A stretch of 60,287 nt of DNA. It comes from Branchiostoma floridae (Eukaryota; Chordata; Leptocardii; Amphioxiformes; Branchiostomatidae). A program made the translations under genes and the position numbers. Under the pieces are notes generated by a model. It did not search any database. It was not told the DNA's origin and worked only from the letters and a program-made list of their open reading frames with translations. The stretch lies in assembly GCF_000003815.2 (NCBI RefSeq), contig NC_049992.1, forward strand, positions 946,908 to 1,007,194, written 5' to 3'. Positions 38,538 through 46,085 of this stretch are shown one piece after another. Every line of letters starts with the position of its first letter. Position 1 is the stretch's first letter.

Positions 38538-41500
38538 ATTTATATATATATATTTACGAACTTGTTGTATATATATATATACACTACAACACGTTCGTAA
38601 ATTTGATTTTGGTCGATTATATATTCAAAAATTGCAAATTGTTCTTTAATTAAAGGGAGAAGATTTGCGTAGAAAATTGTCGAGACATAGATATAGAGGA
38701 TGATTTTTAGTATGTAGATAGAATGAGTAATAACATAAATAATGTAATACTAATTATGCAAATCAGCAGCTAATTTGCATAATTGATGAGGAAAATTCAT
38801 AAATCCATGATAACAGCATATAACTCAAGAAGCTGTGTATGGATTTCCATGATATTTGGTATTTGAGTAGCGGTTGCGGAAGGAAGGTTGCGTTTGAAAA
38901 TAGTTGGCGTAGCATTTTTCGTTAGGACGGTAGCGGGCCGAGTGTGTGCGTCCGTTTGTTTGTGGAATGCATAATTCGAGAGGCATTGAAAGGATCCTGA
39001 TAATATTTGGTAGGTGGGTAGGGGTTAGGACAACGAAGGTCGATTATGATAGTGGCCCCCTAGCGGCTTCCTAAGGTACTGCAACAAAACTTCCATTTTT
39101 GACATCTCGTGTTCTAAACATGCTGTGGTCGTGATTTTTGATTGGCAGATAGCCTAAGTGATGACTTACATAATGTAATACTATTTGTGCAAATGAACAC
39201 CTAATTTGCATAACTGATGAGGAAAGTTCAGAAATCCACTGAATTCCATGATAGGACTTTCAAACTTGTTTGCATTGTTTTTGGCTGAAAGGTACTTAAG
39301 ATAATAATCTACATCGAAAGATGCATTTAAATGTAATCAGTGGCCAATTAACGGAAATAAACTTACAGTTATACACGTATCTCATTTTGACCTATATCTA
39401 TGGACACAGCTGTTTGGCAGATGTTTTACCGTCCGGAGGAGCCTTAGCTTGACAAGCATGAAATTTTGATTGACCAGGGATGCTATCAGGTCATCTGCAG
39501 CTGTGTAGAATCAGGTCTTGTTTTGGTAGCATATGTGGGTTTGTGAGGAACACAGTTCATGCAGTCATTTGCTTTTGGGGTAGGTACTATTTAGTAATAA
39601 AGAATAAGACCTCAAAGTCTTAAATAAAGGCATGATTATTTGGCGAAGAGATGTGTTCGTCGAACTCTAGTTTAGAATTGATTTTAAAGTTTTGTAATTA
39701 TATGTCTAGGACATTTGATGCTTCAGAAATATTTTTAACACTGTTTCAACTTTAGAAATATTTCCCTGGTCCTGTAAAACTTTGGAAATATTCATGGTGT
39801 GGAATTGGATACTTCTAATGGTTTCTAAATAATGATAACAGCATTCTACCATTATTTACCATTTTCTACCATTTTTTGTAAATGGTTCGGTGGGCTGGGA
39901 AGATAGCAATTCACACATCCTTGCAAAGTATGGTTGGGTGCCATGCAGCAATGGCCCACCACAAATGATCCACCAGTGCCCAGTAGTGAAATCTAAAAAT
40001 ATACAGATGTGAGGCTACCCTAGACATAGTGTCCTTCAGAGGGAAACATAAAACTATTTTTAATTGGCATTCGTTAGCTGGCTAGACCTAACAATAGATA
40101 GATATAACCAAATACAAACATAGCCGTTATATTACAAGACTCACCTTGTTCAAGACGCTGGAGTCTTGCTGTCAGGTCAGCAATCTTAGCGTCCTGTAAC
40201 AGATGTGTGAATCATGTTGATTTTACATAATTATATTTGCCGTCTAGCTATAGGCTATTCCCTCAGTTTGCCTCCGGCTAGCTGGAAAGCATTAATATAT
40301 ATCTATGTACGGCTGAATTGACAGCAAAAATGTGTAATAGAAAAACCCAATGTTAGACAAATGTTTTCCCCAGAACATGACTCGCCTGCTGAGCCACTGT
40401 TTCTCGGAGCCTGGTCATGTTTGCCTGGAGCTCGTCCAACTGCGGGATGAAAACGGTTCATACATTCAGGTTCTATTCAATAAACACTGTAGTTAATGTT
40501 GACACGACTTGAAAAATAAATACTACTGAAGGATTGCACAGCGCTCAATGTACGGTAACTAACACTACTGTCTTATTTCGAAACAGGGGCCCCATTGGGA
40601 TATATTTGGAAGTGAAAAAGTTTCTATCAAGGAACACAAATTGTGCTCATGACTATTTCTTAAATGTTTTTTTTTCTTCCATTCTGGATTTTTTGTTCCA
40701 GAAAGGTACCCGAGCGGGTGCCAGTTTGACAGAAGCATAATGCATCAGTATTCCCCACGCTATGGCTGTGAGGCTAACGGCACATTTCCAAACCGGAGCC
40801 CGGCCGGGCTGTTCGTGGAAACGAAAAATAATGCTAACGACTATGCTCTGCTGTGTACATCATGCTATTCGTTCCCGAAAAGCTTTCCGGCTGGGAAATG
40901 TGACGTTGGCCTTAGAAAACCAGCTGTTTCAGACCATCCTGGGAGGGCCTCGATAACACCTATGACAGTTGACGTTGTAGACTAAGCAGAAACGTCTTAA
41001 ACTAAGTAAAAGCTTTTAGTCTGACGTGAAGAGAAGAAATTTATGTTGTTCCAATTTAGGCTTATCGCTAGCAAACCATTCATTCACTGGTAAAATAACA
41101 ACGGAGTCAGGTAGGCTGTACAGCATTCACAAATCTAAGCCCAAAGCAGATGCAAGGAATCGGTCAATTCTTAGCGTTTGACGTCTGTTTCTACAATGTT
41201 GTTCATCAGCCTCTACCAGACTGATTACGCCGGTTGTTTCAGGGAGAATAGTTTGCCAGGGGAGTTTTGCTACCAGAGTCGACGGTTTGGCCGCCCACTC
41301 ACTAAAACTATGAAGACCTTACCCATGCATTTTCGCATAGACACTTCCTTCATCGTGAATATTTTCGGTATAAATGACGAGCGATGTGCACACCAAGACG
41401 GAAAATTGTTCATAAGAGATCAAGCAATACAAAACAAGACTAGTTTTATCATTGCTCATCAAATTGGTTTTGTAATACCCCCCTCACATCAGGCGCTATT

Positions 41501-42035
41501 CGATCGGAAGACTAGTTTACGAGCTCAAAATGACATTTTCGTGAGTAAGACGCCCGGTGTTTTCACGATCATCTTACGATTTTTAGGGATCGCCGGCAAT
41601 TTTCAGGAGTCTTACGGAAAAAAATAGCACAAAATAGAAAGCCCGTCAAAAACGCTTAAAACACGCCAAAACAGCCGGAACCGAAGCTTGGGGAGTACTC
41701 CCGGCCTCCGTCCGAAGGCAGACGGCTCATCCTCAGACCACAAGTGACCTGCTCAGTACATCACAACAAAATACAGGAAGACTGACCTGACTCGCTCCCT
41801 GTGCCGTCAGGGTAGCCGTGTCTCCAGAAGGCTGCTCCGGGAGTTGTCTCTCCTGAGCCTCTCCTGCGTCCTGCTGCTCCGCATTCCGGAGCTGGCTCTC
41901 CGCAAAAGGTGTGTGATCCGTCTCTTCGCCCGGGCCTGTTGTCTCTTCGCCCTGGTCTGGGGTTGTCTGCCCGTCCGCTTGCTGTAGCGGCATGAGCGCA
42001 GCTAAGACCACAATAATCACTACAGCCACACCCAT
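7533..42035 (-). CDS. Secreted MACPF-furin-like-GCC2/GCC3-fibrinogen domain protein, 26 coding exons
   Basis: Coding exons, 5' to 3' on the minus strand: 42035-41787, 40439-40386, 40193-40145, 38470-38354, 35406-35123, 34928-34828, 34057-33910, 33318-33206, 30600-30253, 28800-28688, 28220-27929, 26156-25914, 25779-25545, 23389-23090, 22980-22805, 22535-22340, 21176-21030, 20452-20251, 19517-19359, 18817-18722, 17124-16981, 15945-15610, 14742-14521, 10548-10444, 8911-8695, 7851-7533. Phases match at all 25 junctions and the sum is 4965 nt (1654 aa). The start ATG was chosen because it opens a hydrophobic signal peptide and is followed by one open exon. All introns are GT-AG except intron 2, which has a GC donor. 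The predicted product is a secreted pore-forming protein with a C-terminal fibrinogen-type recognition domain, plausibly an innate immune effector. MACPF and FReD are each well known; I do not recognise this complete order. Ordinary alternatives are a developmental MACPF protein or a non-lytic adhesion protein. Confidence 0.85.
9268..10363 (-). mobile_element. Penelope-like element fragment with inverted arms, GIY-YIG endonuclease part
   Basis: The minus-strand frame 9409-9810 encodes the end of a Penelope-like polyprotein: CGVIYHIPC...SYVGETSRALRTRF is a GIY-YIG endonuclease motif, followed by the family's ESPGHSVDFDK and YIRAHQPSLNRDGGR. Plus-strand 10003-10363 is a near-perfect inverted copy of about 9303-9672, the inverted pseudo-LTR layout known for these elements. 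The insert is flanked by an identical 12-bp direct repeat ATAATAAAATAG at 9256-9267 and 10364-10375. Copy 2 lacks it (site near 55790-55806). The reverse transcriptase core is missing, so it cannot move by itself. Confidence 0.85.
11271..11394. mobile_element. Near-perfect hairpin MITE (TAGCCTGGGTACCATCC family)
   Basis: About 36-bp arms, 11271-11306 and 11358-11394, are reverse complements around a roughly 50-bp loop. The arm includes TAGCCTGGGTACCATCCG, shared with the 3977-4386 element. The region has no match in copy 2, where an EGF exon lies instead. Confidence 0.8.
11785..13775. other. About 2-kb insert present only in copy 1
   Basis: Copy 2 joins the left and right flanks directly at about 57806 (AACAAATAAA/AAAAGAAAAG). 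No transposase is recognisable. The minus frames 11739-12071 and 12387-12644 and plus frame 12412-12651 show no known domain. The right third is a tandem array (next entry). It may be a non-autonomous element or a stretch deleted from copy 2. Confidence 0.55.
13140..13760. repeat. About 149-bp tandem repeat array
   Basis: CAAGTTCAAGC-type units followed by an (A/G)GG(A/C)GGCCCAAAATCA block recur near 13147, 13294, 13446 and 13598. Each unit contains a CGTTCCGGA(G/C)ATACAGCGC-like segment. Long open frames on both strands are a by-product of the repeat. Confidence 0.7.
13776..14420. other. Intron repeat with GGGGTCAGTTTTGACCCC palindromes
   Basis: Two short palindromes of the form GGGTCAGTTTTGACCC (near 13980 and 14160) lie in a segment shared by both copies (57806-58480). 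TGACGTCA-like motifs lie just upstream. No gene is visible. Confidence 0.5.
14521..14742 (-). other. GCC2/GCC3 (ephrin-receptor-like) cysteine-rich exon (exon 23)
   Basis: Residues 1368-1441, phase 1-1. Cysteines are arranged as CRGCQIGHEC...CEPCAVGEFSSTPGSASC, then CPAGLSSGSGQTEC, the pattern of GCC2/GCC3 or ephrin-receptor-like repeats. The duplicate exon at 58573-58794 differs at only about two of 74 residues. Confidence 0.75.
15146..15230. repeat. Imperfect palindrome (ATCCCA...TGGGAT)
   Basis: ATCCCAAATGTACTCCATCC is followed within about 20 bp by its near reverse complement GGATGGAGTACATCTGGGAT. Conserved in copy 2 at 59201-59255. A strong hairpin in DNA or pre-mRNA is expected. Confidence 0.7.
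15610..15945 (-). other. Aromatic-rich extracellular domain exon (exon 22)
   Basis: Residues 1256-1367, a single phase 1-1 exon. The pattern NRPVYKHE...WFIFFNNETQRWWVGSN...GWLYVEDS...ITGTWKV matches a small unnamed module I have seen in secreted invertebrate multidomain proteins; its ligand is unknown to me. Compared with the second copy (59652-59960) this exon carries an in-frame 27-bp excess near 15648-15682, made of a repeated AAAGAGAGG-type motif that encodes lysine/glycine-rich residues. Confidence 0.6.
16180..16755 (-). mobile_element. Second Penelope-like remnant with inverted arms
   Basis: The minus frame 16174-16599 contains SQHIHIESPGHSVSLDKV and YIRALQPSLNRDGGRHRL, the same GIY-YIG tail family as the 9.3-kb insertion but diverged. 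About 16180-16380 is repeated inverted at 16555-16755. Copy 2 enters this element at the window's right edge (60240-60287), so it predates the duplication. Confidence 0.75.
17155..17333. mobile_element. Hairpin MITE (CTCTCCAAGCAGAGG ends)
   Basis: CTCTCCAAGCAGAGGTTAGG at 17155 is the exact inverted match of CCTAACCTCTGCTTGGAGAG at about 17314-17333, around a centre that is itself partly palindromic. A related end occurs near 41680. Confidence 0.8.
17340..18700 (-). other. Intron 20 of the MACPF gene
   Basis: AT-rich, no gene recognised. It contains a run of GGTAACGTTTGTTACA motifs: an inverted pair at about 17790-17818 and single copies near 17968 and 18149. Confidence 0.5.
20251..23389 (-). 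other. Unassigned globular region (exons 14-18)
   Basis: Residues about 783-1122. Exon 14 (100 codons) contains a FFRHMWFSTRRGSMPHLYDG block; exon 15 has SFLPDLQGWVKGRIVARAAY; exons 16-18 form a beta-rich stretch with GDIFVVFASIPQNHGTWIY and LRYYSFGSGESPVKVMGL. I cannot assign a named family with confidence. The ordered charged/aromatic pattern and perfect phasing support real coding sequence. The end of exon 18 starts the cysteine-rich repeats (CQQKCHSECKG). Confidence 0.6.
21388..22322. mobile_element. TTAA-flanked MITE, about 935 bp
   Basis: TTAACCCTATTCAGACTGGG at the left and CCCAGTCTGGATAGGGTTAA at the right form terminal inverted repeats with TTAA at both ends, as in piggyBac-type elements. 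There is no transposase. The interior has G/C homopolymers and several TGACGTCA-like motifs. A truncated inverted relative ends at about 29838. Confidence 0.75.
23510..24055. repeat. GC-rich direct repeats of about 165 bp
   Basis: About 23505-23670 and 23885-24055 are diverged direct copies: both run from a GG(C/A)CCCTG(A/G)C(A/G)GG start through CGGCTGCCGGG and end in a GGTTG...TTAAAAT...GGGC block. The roughly 215 bp between them include CGGTACTCGCCCGGTA repeats. This could be a short LTR-like element, but no coding capacity or LTR terminal dinucleotides are convincing. Confidence 0.5.
24902..25087. mobile_element. Long hairpin (about 73-bp arms)
   Basis: 24905-24975 and 25012-25085 are close reverse complements, starting TACCCCCCTCACATTAGGCG and ending with the inverse. 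A relative without the second arm lies at about 41475-41640. The open frames on both strands here are identical by symmetry and are not genes. Confidence 0.8.
26385..27475. repeat. Inverted GCGATTTCGCCC/poly-G blocks flanking about 900 bp
   Basis: AGCGTTTTCGCCCCCCCC units at 26385-26424 face GGGGGGGCGAAATCGCTAAA units at 27310-27475; on the right they are iterated as GGGGCGAGATCGCTAG(C/T)GAT. This is consistent with termini of a non-autonomous element. Nothing recognisable is coded between. Confidence 0.55.
27600..27900. repeat. TGACGTCA-rich intron repeat, copy 1
   Basis: A block with TGTTTCCAAGAGCAACATCA followed by AATGACGTCA-like motifs is repeated at about 29250-29340 in the same orientation. 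No gene. Confidence 0.5.
29100..29838. repeat. Truncated relative of the TTAA MITE, with TGACGTCA motifs
   Basis: It ends at 29817-29838 in CCTTTCTGAATAGGGTTAAC, the inverted form of the left end of the 21388 element; sequence just inside (GTTGGCGCAGGC) also matches in inverted form. The other terminus is missing. Confidence 0.55.
29839..30200. other. GC-rich intron segment, unassigned
   Basis: Enriched in GCGCTCGCCG and ACCGCGCT motifs. Open on several frames but with no domain. Probably a repeat. Confidence 0.35.
31062..32112. mobile_element. TTAA-flanked MITE with CCCCGGTCACAAAG ends, about 1.05 kb
   Basis: TTAAGCCCCGGTCACAAAG on the left and CTTTGTGACCGGGGCTTTAA on the right are terminal inverted repeats with TTAA at both ends; the arms extend through a CGTACGATT(T/C)(T/C)TTGCGAT-like block. 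A third, internal end-like sequence at about 31970-31995 suggests nesting. No transposase. Confidence 0.8.
32113..33200 (-). other. AT-rich intron 8, nothing recognised
   Basis: Short open frames on both strands lack domain features. No tRNA or strong repeat structure seen. Confidence 0.4.
33355..33720 (+). repeat. SINE-like repeat
   Basis: Contains the TTGTGCCCTTGGGAAAGGCAC block found in tRNA-derived SINE bodies, preceded by a degenerate B-box-like region near 33385. Boundaries are uncertain. Confidence 0.5.
34316..34827 (-). repeat. Exon-derived minisatellite, 85 bp x 6, beside MACPF exon 6
   Basis: Units of 85 bp (one of 79) repeat the second half of exon 6 (34928-34828) together with its splice donor; a TCCCAGCCTGG landmark recurs at 34357, 34442, 34527, 34606, 34691, 34776 and 34861 (the last in the true exon). 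Every unit keeps a GACAG/GT donor. Reading past the true donor reaches a stop codon within about 25 nt, so use of a decoy donor would truncate the protein. The plus-strand open frames here are artefacts of the repeat. Confidence 0.9.
35123..35406 (-). other. Exon 5: basic RTKR site and amphipathic helix ahead of MACPF
   Basis: Residues 157-251. A KRTKR motif (R172-T-K-R175, plus-strand 35351-35362) fits the furin consensus R-x-K/R-R and is followed at once by AVPAFLAKAVGEIGGKVV, an alanine/glycine/lysine-rich amphipathic stretch, then a charged helical region up to HVEE. Cleavage would separate the coiled-coil N-terminus from the MACPF part. This is prediction only. Confidence 0.6.
35407..37398 (-). 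other. Intron 4, distal part, with a repeat near 36309-36800
   Basis: 35407-36300 is AT-rich with no gene. 36309-36420 starts with (ATTT)n and a TAGCCCCTACAACAGTGCA block resembling an interspersed repeat, and 36700-36800 has a further GC-richer repeat-like part. Nothing else recognised. Confidence 0.4.
37399..38286. mobile_element. TTAA-flanked TIR element with internal 207-bp tandem duplication
   Basis: TTAAAGCCATACTGT and the following CCAGAGGAGAGTGTT at the left are inverted at the right as AACACTCTCCTCTGG... CAGTATGGCTTTAA, with TTAA at both ends. Inside, 37829-38033 and 38036-38241 are near-identical direct copies, each ending in AACACTCTCCTCT, a terminal-repeat fragment. This explains the duplicated minus-strand open frames. 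No transposase. Confidence 0.8.
38500..38605. repeat. (CT)n and (TA)n microsatellite with hairpin
   Basis: A TCTC run is followed by (TA)n. TTTACGAACTTGTTGTATAT and ATACACTACAACACGTTCGTAAA are inverted around the (TA)n centre. Confidence 0.75.
38606..40140 (-). other. Intron 3 with two copies of an ATTTGCATAA repeat
   Basis: About 38740-38830 and 39165-39240 share AATGTAATACTA, AATTTGCATAA and TGATGAGGAAA in order. Related sequence occurs in the FReD introns at about 10640-10750 and 56380-56560. No gene seen. Confidence 0.45.
40440..41786 (-). other. Intron 1 of the MACPF gene
   Basis: The plus-strand frames 40534-40985 and 41178-41627 show no domain or splice support. 41475-41640 is a one-armed relative of the 24902 hairpin family, and about 41675-41705 resembles the 17155 MITE end. 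Confidence 0.45.
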
Positions 42036-42299
42036 GGCTGGTTCCTCTAGTGCACAACGACCCAGGACTGCTTCACTTGAAGGAGATGTCGGTCTTTACA
42101 TCGTTACCAGGCCTTCTGCGATTCGTCAGCCGTACAGGAAAGTTGATGATTAGACGGCTGAGATATTCTTAGCTTATTACTGACGCCGGCGGTTCTGCAA
42201 GTGTTTATCCGTGAAAGTCTTCACATGTAGGAACTAAGTCAGCACATACTGACAGGCTAGAAAGCAAGTCTAGCTGCATAGGCAGTTAGATTGTTAAGT

Positions 42300-42530
42300 G
42301 ATTAAACACGTGCACGTGCACATGCACCGATGTACACGAACACTAACATGTACGTGATTGCACAAATATTTACAGGCATGAAGTCCAGTGCACATGCAGA
42401 CGCGCGTGTACACACGCACGAGTGTTCGCGCGCGCGCGCACGCACACACGCACACACAAACGTACACACACACACACACACACACAAAAAAAACGTACAC
42501 ACACTCACACACACACACACACCACACAAA
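42300..42530. repeat. (CA)n / (CG)n microsatellite
   Basis: Alternating purine-pyrimidine run including CGCGCGCGCG and long (CA)n. A second, more degenerate CA tract occupies the homologous position at 45625-45740. Open frames of Cys/Val or Thr/His are artefacts. Confidence 0.9.
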
Positions 42531-42772
42531 CACTATTGTGCAAACTCCTTAACGTCTGAGTGTCTGCATTATCAATCTTCTGCCCCATGTCTGCTCGACA
42601 GCGCTATTAGCAGGTTGCTGCGTCAACTATTTTCTGCCCAAAGCTAACATTATGCTGACAGTTCTGTTATCCCTTATCACTTCCCGAAAACCACCATGTG
42701 GAAAGAGTGAAAGTTTAGAGTCAACATGTTCGACAAATGACTGGCAGACTGTTACACTCACTGTGGTTCGAT

Positions 42773-43002
42773 TACTGTAAATGCAGAAATGTTCGCGGTG
42801 GATTAATGTTCGCGGTGGATTAATGTTCGCGGATTTCGCGGTGACCACTTTACCGCGAAATTAAAACCACCGCGAACATTTTTCTATAGTGGTATTAGAC
42901 TGCAGTCTATGGTGTTACCGCGAACTTAAATCCACCGCGAAAAGTCCTTTTTCCCGCTACCGCGAAATTAAATCCCCGCGAACTTGAATGCATTTACAGT
43001 AA
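42773..43002. mobile_element. CGCGG-type foldback MITE, copy B
   Basis: ATTACTGTAAATGCAGAAAT at the left and AATGCATTTACAGTAA at the right are inverted. The homologous region at about 45965 lacks it (TTTGATT/TTGTGACGTG), so it inserted after the promoter duplication. Confidence 0.8.
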
Positions 43003-43130
43003 GTGACGTGTTTGTTATTTTAAGCTGGTCACGGTTATTCTGCGGAAACGGAGCGATAAACAGTCCAAAGAGGGTAGCTTGAGGCCACACCAATTTATTT
43101 CGTTGGGATTCATATGTTTAAAGCTCGAAG

Positions 43131-43975
43131 AATCGTTATCTTTAAAAGCAGCCTGAGTTATTCTTAAACGGAAGACTGCATCTGATTTATGTAATCCTGG
43201 TAACAGTAGATACTAGGCAAGCACGGCAAAGACTTGGCCATATAATCTACGTTGATATTTCATTTGGCACTGTTTTCTCCGTATTTCGAGACGAATGGAC
43301 ACCAGTAAATACATAGATGCAAAATATAGACTGCCTGAAACCTGAAAACAAAGACAGTAGATTTTTACATTCATCTTTATTGACTAAAACTAAAGTTTGC
43401 CATTAAAATAAGATCTGAATCAATTAACATGCATGTTGAACATTACCATAAAATAAAACATGAGTAGAAAAAGAGAACATATCAGTGTGTACATAACGTA
43501 GTTAATGTATCTGAATGCCTCTCCCTCCCTCTTCTTGTATCAATTAGACATTCATATCTTTTTTAAGAAATGATATATGTGAGGATTGAAAATTTACTCC
43601 TTTAGACTCTCACCTGTAATCGTTACATTTTGTTATGTAAATGTTGAATAATACAGCCATGTTGTATTTATCAAAGTCAAAACCTACACAAGCATTGCTT
43701 CTACAATTAATGCTAGATAGTAATGATGGAAAAATTTTAAGTATCATTCGAGGACATTCTACCTACTTTTCCGAGTGGCTTATGCCCTTTAAAGTTATGT
43801 AGTAGATGTTCTTGGCTGTCGAGCTTCTAATCAGGCTAATATTTTTGATATTAGTTAAACATTACAAATAAGGGAAACAAATAAATCAATTGACTTTCCT
43901 GTGAGGTCAAGCAGTTATGAAAGCACGCATTTGCTTATCGCTCTGAAATTGAAGAGCATAAATTAGGAAGCTATC
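43131..43975. other. AT-rich intergenic stretch, nothing recognised
   Basis: No open frame, splice-consistent exon or inverted repeat of note. Confidence 0.45.
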
Positions 43976-43989
43976 GTTGAATTGTTAAG

Positions 43990-44315
43990 ATATTTGCTGA
44001 GTTGACAAGTCTGGCCACAGGCAGCTTCTAGGGTTCCTGCGGCAGGCCAAGAGTGTTATATTTGCTGAGTTGACAAGTCTGGCCACAGGCAGCTTCTAAG
44101 CTTCTTGCGGCAGGCCAAGAGTGTGAGACTTGCTGAGTTGACAAGTCTGGCCACAGGCAGCTTCTAGGGTTCCTGCGGCAGGCCAAGAGTGTTATATTTG
44201 CTGAGTTGACAAGTCTGGCCACAGGCAGCTTCTAAGCTTCTTGCGGCAGGCCAAGAGTGTGAGACTTGCTGAGTTGACAAGTCTGGCCACAGGCAGCTTC
44301 TAGGCTTCCTACAGA
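43990..44315. repeat. Minisatellite, about 63-bp unit x 5
   Basis: TGCTGAGTTGACAAGTCTGG followed by CCACAGGCAGCTTCTA recurs near 43995, 44057, 44130, 44200 and 44270, alternating between two sub-types (GGGTTCCTGCGG and AGCTTCTTGCGG), which implies a higher-order doublet unit of about 142 bp. Confidence 0.8.
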
Positions 44316-44538
44316 CCAAGTTTTTCCATGGCGATCAGGTGCAGCTTCTTCCGTTCAACCTGTTTTATGTCAAACAGACAAACTGCTTTCATGATACATT
44401 ACAAAACACTGCTTAGCCAAGTGGGTGTCTTACTTGGCTGCGCCGAATTGCGAAAGACATTCGTGTCGATGACGCCAAACGGCGCCAGTTTTGTCGTCGG
44501 AAATCTTTGTTAAAGATATCTAACAAATGGTGGCTCAC

Positions 44539-45315
44539 CTTCTGCAGTGTCGTGGTCAACGGAAACTCGTCCAAGAAGATGAAATATCCCGGCAGCTCAA
44601 TAAGAACCATCTGCACAGGTTATGCACAAAAAGGTTCATTAATGTATACCCTTATGCAAACAACCTTTTTTCCAACTGTACCGTATTTCATAACATCAAT
44701 ATATTTGGTTACATCAATCTTTCTTTGACACTTGATCAGGCAAAATAATTGGTTCAGTGTGATTTTCGTGTGTGTTGGAAATTACTAGGGTGTTTGACTG
44801 AAGATGACTTCTACCAACTCAGATGAACTTTGACATCTTTGATTACATGTACAGATACTTAGCAAAGTGGCATCCTTTTCTTTCCGTTTGAGCAGTGACA
44901 CAGTGGTGATGACCGAAACATGCTGGGGCTGTTAACGGTAGTTCACCTTTATCCGCGGGGTAGCCTATATCCGTTGTACCTGAAACCAAGGAATTTAAGG
45001 ATATCAAGTCGACAGACGATGGTTTCATGCGTCTACTTGATATTGCTTAATACTTTTTTTAATACACTGGATATAGGTTACCCCGCGGATAAAGATGAGC
45101 TGCTATTCCCCGTTGTAATCCATGGTATTGTCATAGTGAAGTGTCGTGTGTAAGCTGTATATGTTTGTATCACTGCAGAAGAAATGATATATTCTCACCG
45201 CGATCTCAACACAAAACTTCTCGATCTCCTCTGAGTCTGCAGACTGCCCTTCTTTCAAGCTGCAACGAAATTCCCATGTCCATATAAGGAACCTACCCAA
45301 ACTGCTGCGTGACAT
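44539..45315 (-). CDS. Candidate small gene start: two phase-0 exons, unknown product
   Basis: Exon 45315-45199 begins ATG, stays open for 39 codons (MSRSSLGRFLIWTWEF... ending EEIEKFCVEIA) and stops at a GTGAG donor. Exon 44610-44539 follows a CAG acceptor and encodes 24 codons (MVLIELPGYFIFLDEFPLTT) to a GTGAGC donor. Both are phase 0. I recognise no family and found no convincing next exon; the minisatellite at 43990-44315 follows. It lies just downstream of the duplicated MACPF-type upstream region, so it may be a gene captured by that promoter, or chance. Confidence 0.35.
44785..44930. mobile_element. Penelope-type terminal fragment
   Basis: GATGACTTCTACCAACTCAG matches the outer end of the 16180-16755 element (GAATGACTTCTACCAACACAG), and TGATGACCGAAACATGCT resembles Penelope arm sequence. 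No coding part. Confidence 0.4.
44932..45115. mobile_element. TTAA-type MITE, second member of the 7216 family
   Basis: GTTAACGGTAGTTCACCTTT at the left and TATAGGTTACCCCGCGGATA near the right align with the 7216-7434 element, including the internal GATATCAAGTCGACAGAC block in inverted relation. Confidence 0.75.
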
Positions 45316-45483
45316 TTTACAATGCGACTGGAAAGGTCTGGATAGTTAAGGTTGAGTAGACGTGGCGTACAGATTCTTGAAACGGAAACGTTTCAATCTA
45401 GGCGCTATTTTGGAAAATAACCATCGAGATCATTACCGTTAGCTGGAGTCAATCAGACTAGTTAATATGTTATTCATTAGACC

Positions 45484-46085
45484 AGCTGATCTATTCGTAG
45501 CTTGTTACTGACGTTCAAGCGGTTCTGGAGGTGTTTATCTGCGACAGTCATCGCATGTAGGAAATGTCAGGACCGTGCCAGATTCTAAAGCCGGTCTAGC
45601 TGTATCGGCAGTAAGAAAAACACACAAACGCCCTGCACATGTATTGATGTACACACAGACACACACGCAAACACACAGACATACACACGTAAACACACAG
45701 ACACACACGAAAACACACAGACTCACGCACACACACTCTACATGAGCAATCATGAATGTCATCACGAGATGCTGACAGTGTCAGTGCTGCTTGACAAGTC
45801 TGTCTGCAGGCTGCTGCTGCGTTGACTTTTCTCTCCATCCAAAACTAACATCATGCTGACAACTCCGTTATTCCTTATCAGTTCCCAGAAACCAACATGT
45901 GGGAAAAGAGGAAGTTTGGGATCAAGATGTTGAACTGCTGACTGGCATAGTTACAAGCTGTGGTTTGATTTTGTGACGTGTTTGTTATTCTGACCGGGTC
46001 ACGGTTTTCTGGAGACGGAGCGATTATCCGTCCAAAGAAGGTCGTTTTAGGCCAGAACAATCTTTTTGTTGGTTACCAGAGTTTA
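45484..46085 (-). repeat. Diverged duplicate of the MACPF upstream region
   Basis: Blocks shared with 42155-43130 in the same order: TAGCTT(G/A)TTACTGACG, GCGGTTCTG(G/C)A(G/A)GTGTTTATC, a CA tract, ACATCATGCTGACAA-type, AACCA(A/C)CATGTGG(G/A)AA, GTGACGTGTTTGTTATT and CGGAGCGAT. Identity is much lower than in the 2410-16245 duplication, so this event is older. Confidence 0.7.

Larger units (their letters stand above)
38354..42035 (-). other. N-terminal exons 1-4: signal peptide, acidic linker, coiled coil
   Basis: Exon 1 (residues 1-83) begins MGVAVVIIVVLAALM, a hydrophobic signal peptide probably cleaved near ADG-QT. A Glu/Gln/Pro/Thr-rich linker follows. Exons 2 and 3 (84-117) encode two short heptad-like helices (LDELQANMTRLRETVAQQ and DAKIADLTARLQRLEQ), which suggest a small parallel coiled coil that could trimerise the protein as in collectin or ficolin necks. 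Exon 4 (118-156) is polar. Intron 2 uses a GC donor (CAGCAG/GCGAGT) at 40385-40384. Confidence 0.75.
42036..43130 (-). promoter_or_regulatory. Upstream region of the MACPF gene (5' UTR and presumed promoter)
   Basis: No coding sequence. It contains a (CA)n tract (42300-42530) and a CGCGG MITE (42773-43002). From about 42155 to 43130 it is homologous, with gaps, to 45484-46085. I could not identify a TATA box or initiator with confidence. Confidence 0.45.

Noticed and set aside
40534-41627. Plus-strand frames of 68-149 aa in MACPF intron 1
   Set aside because: No recognisable domain or splice-consistent exons, and part overlaps a repeat-family relative (41475-41640).
42294-42533. Cys/Val-rich minus-strand frames
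   Set aside because: Translation of a (CA)n/(CG)n microsatellite.
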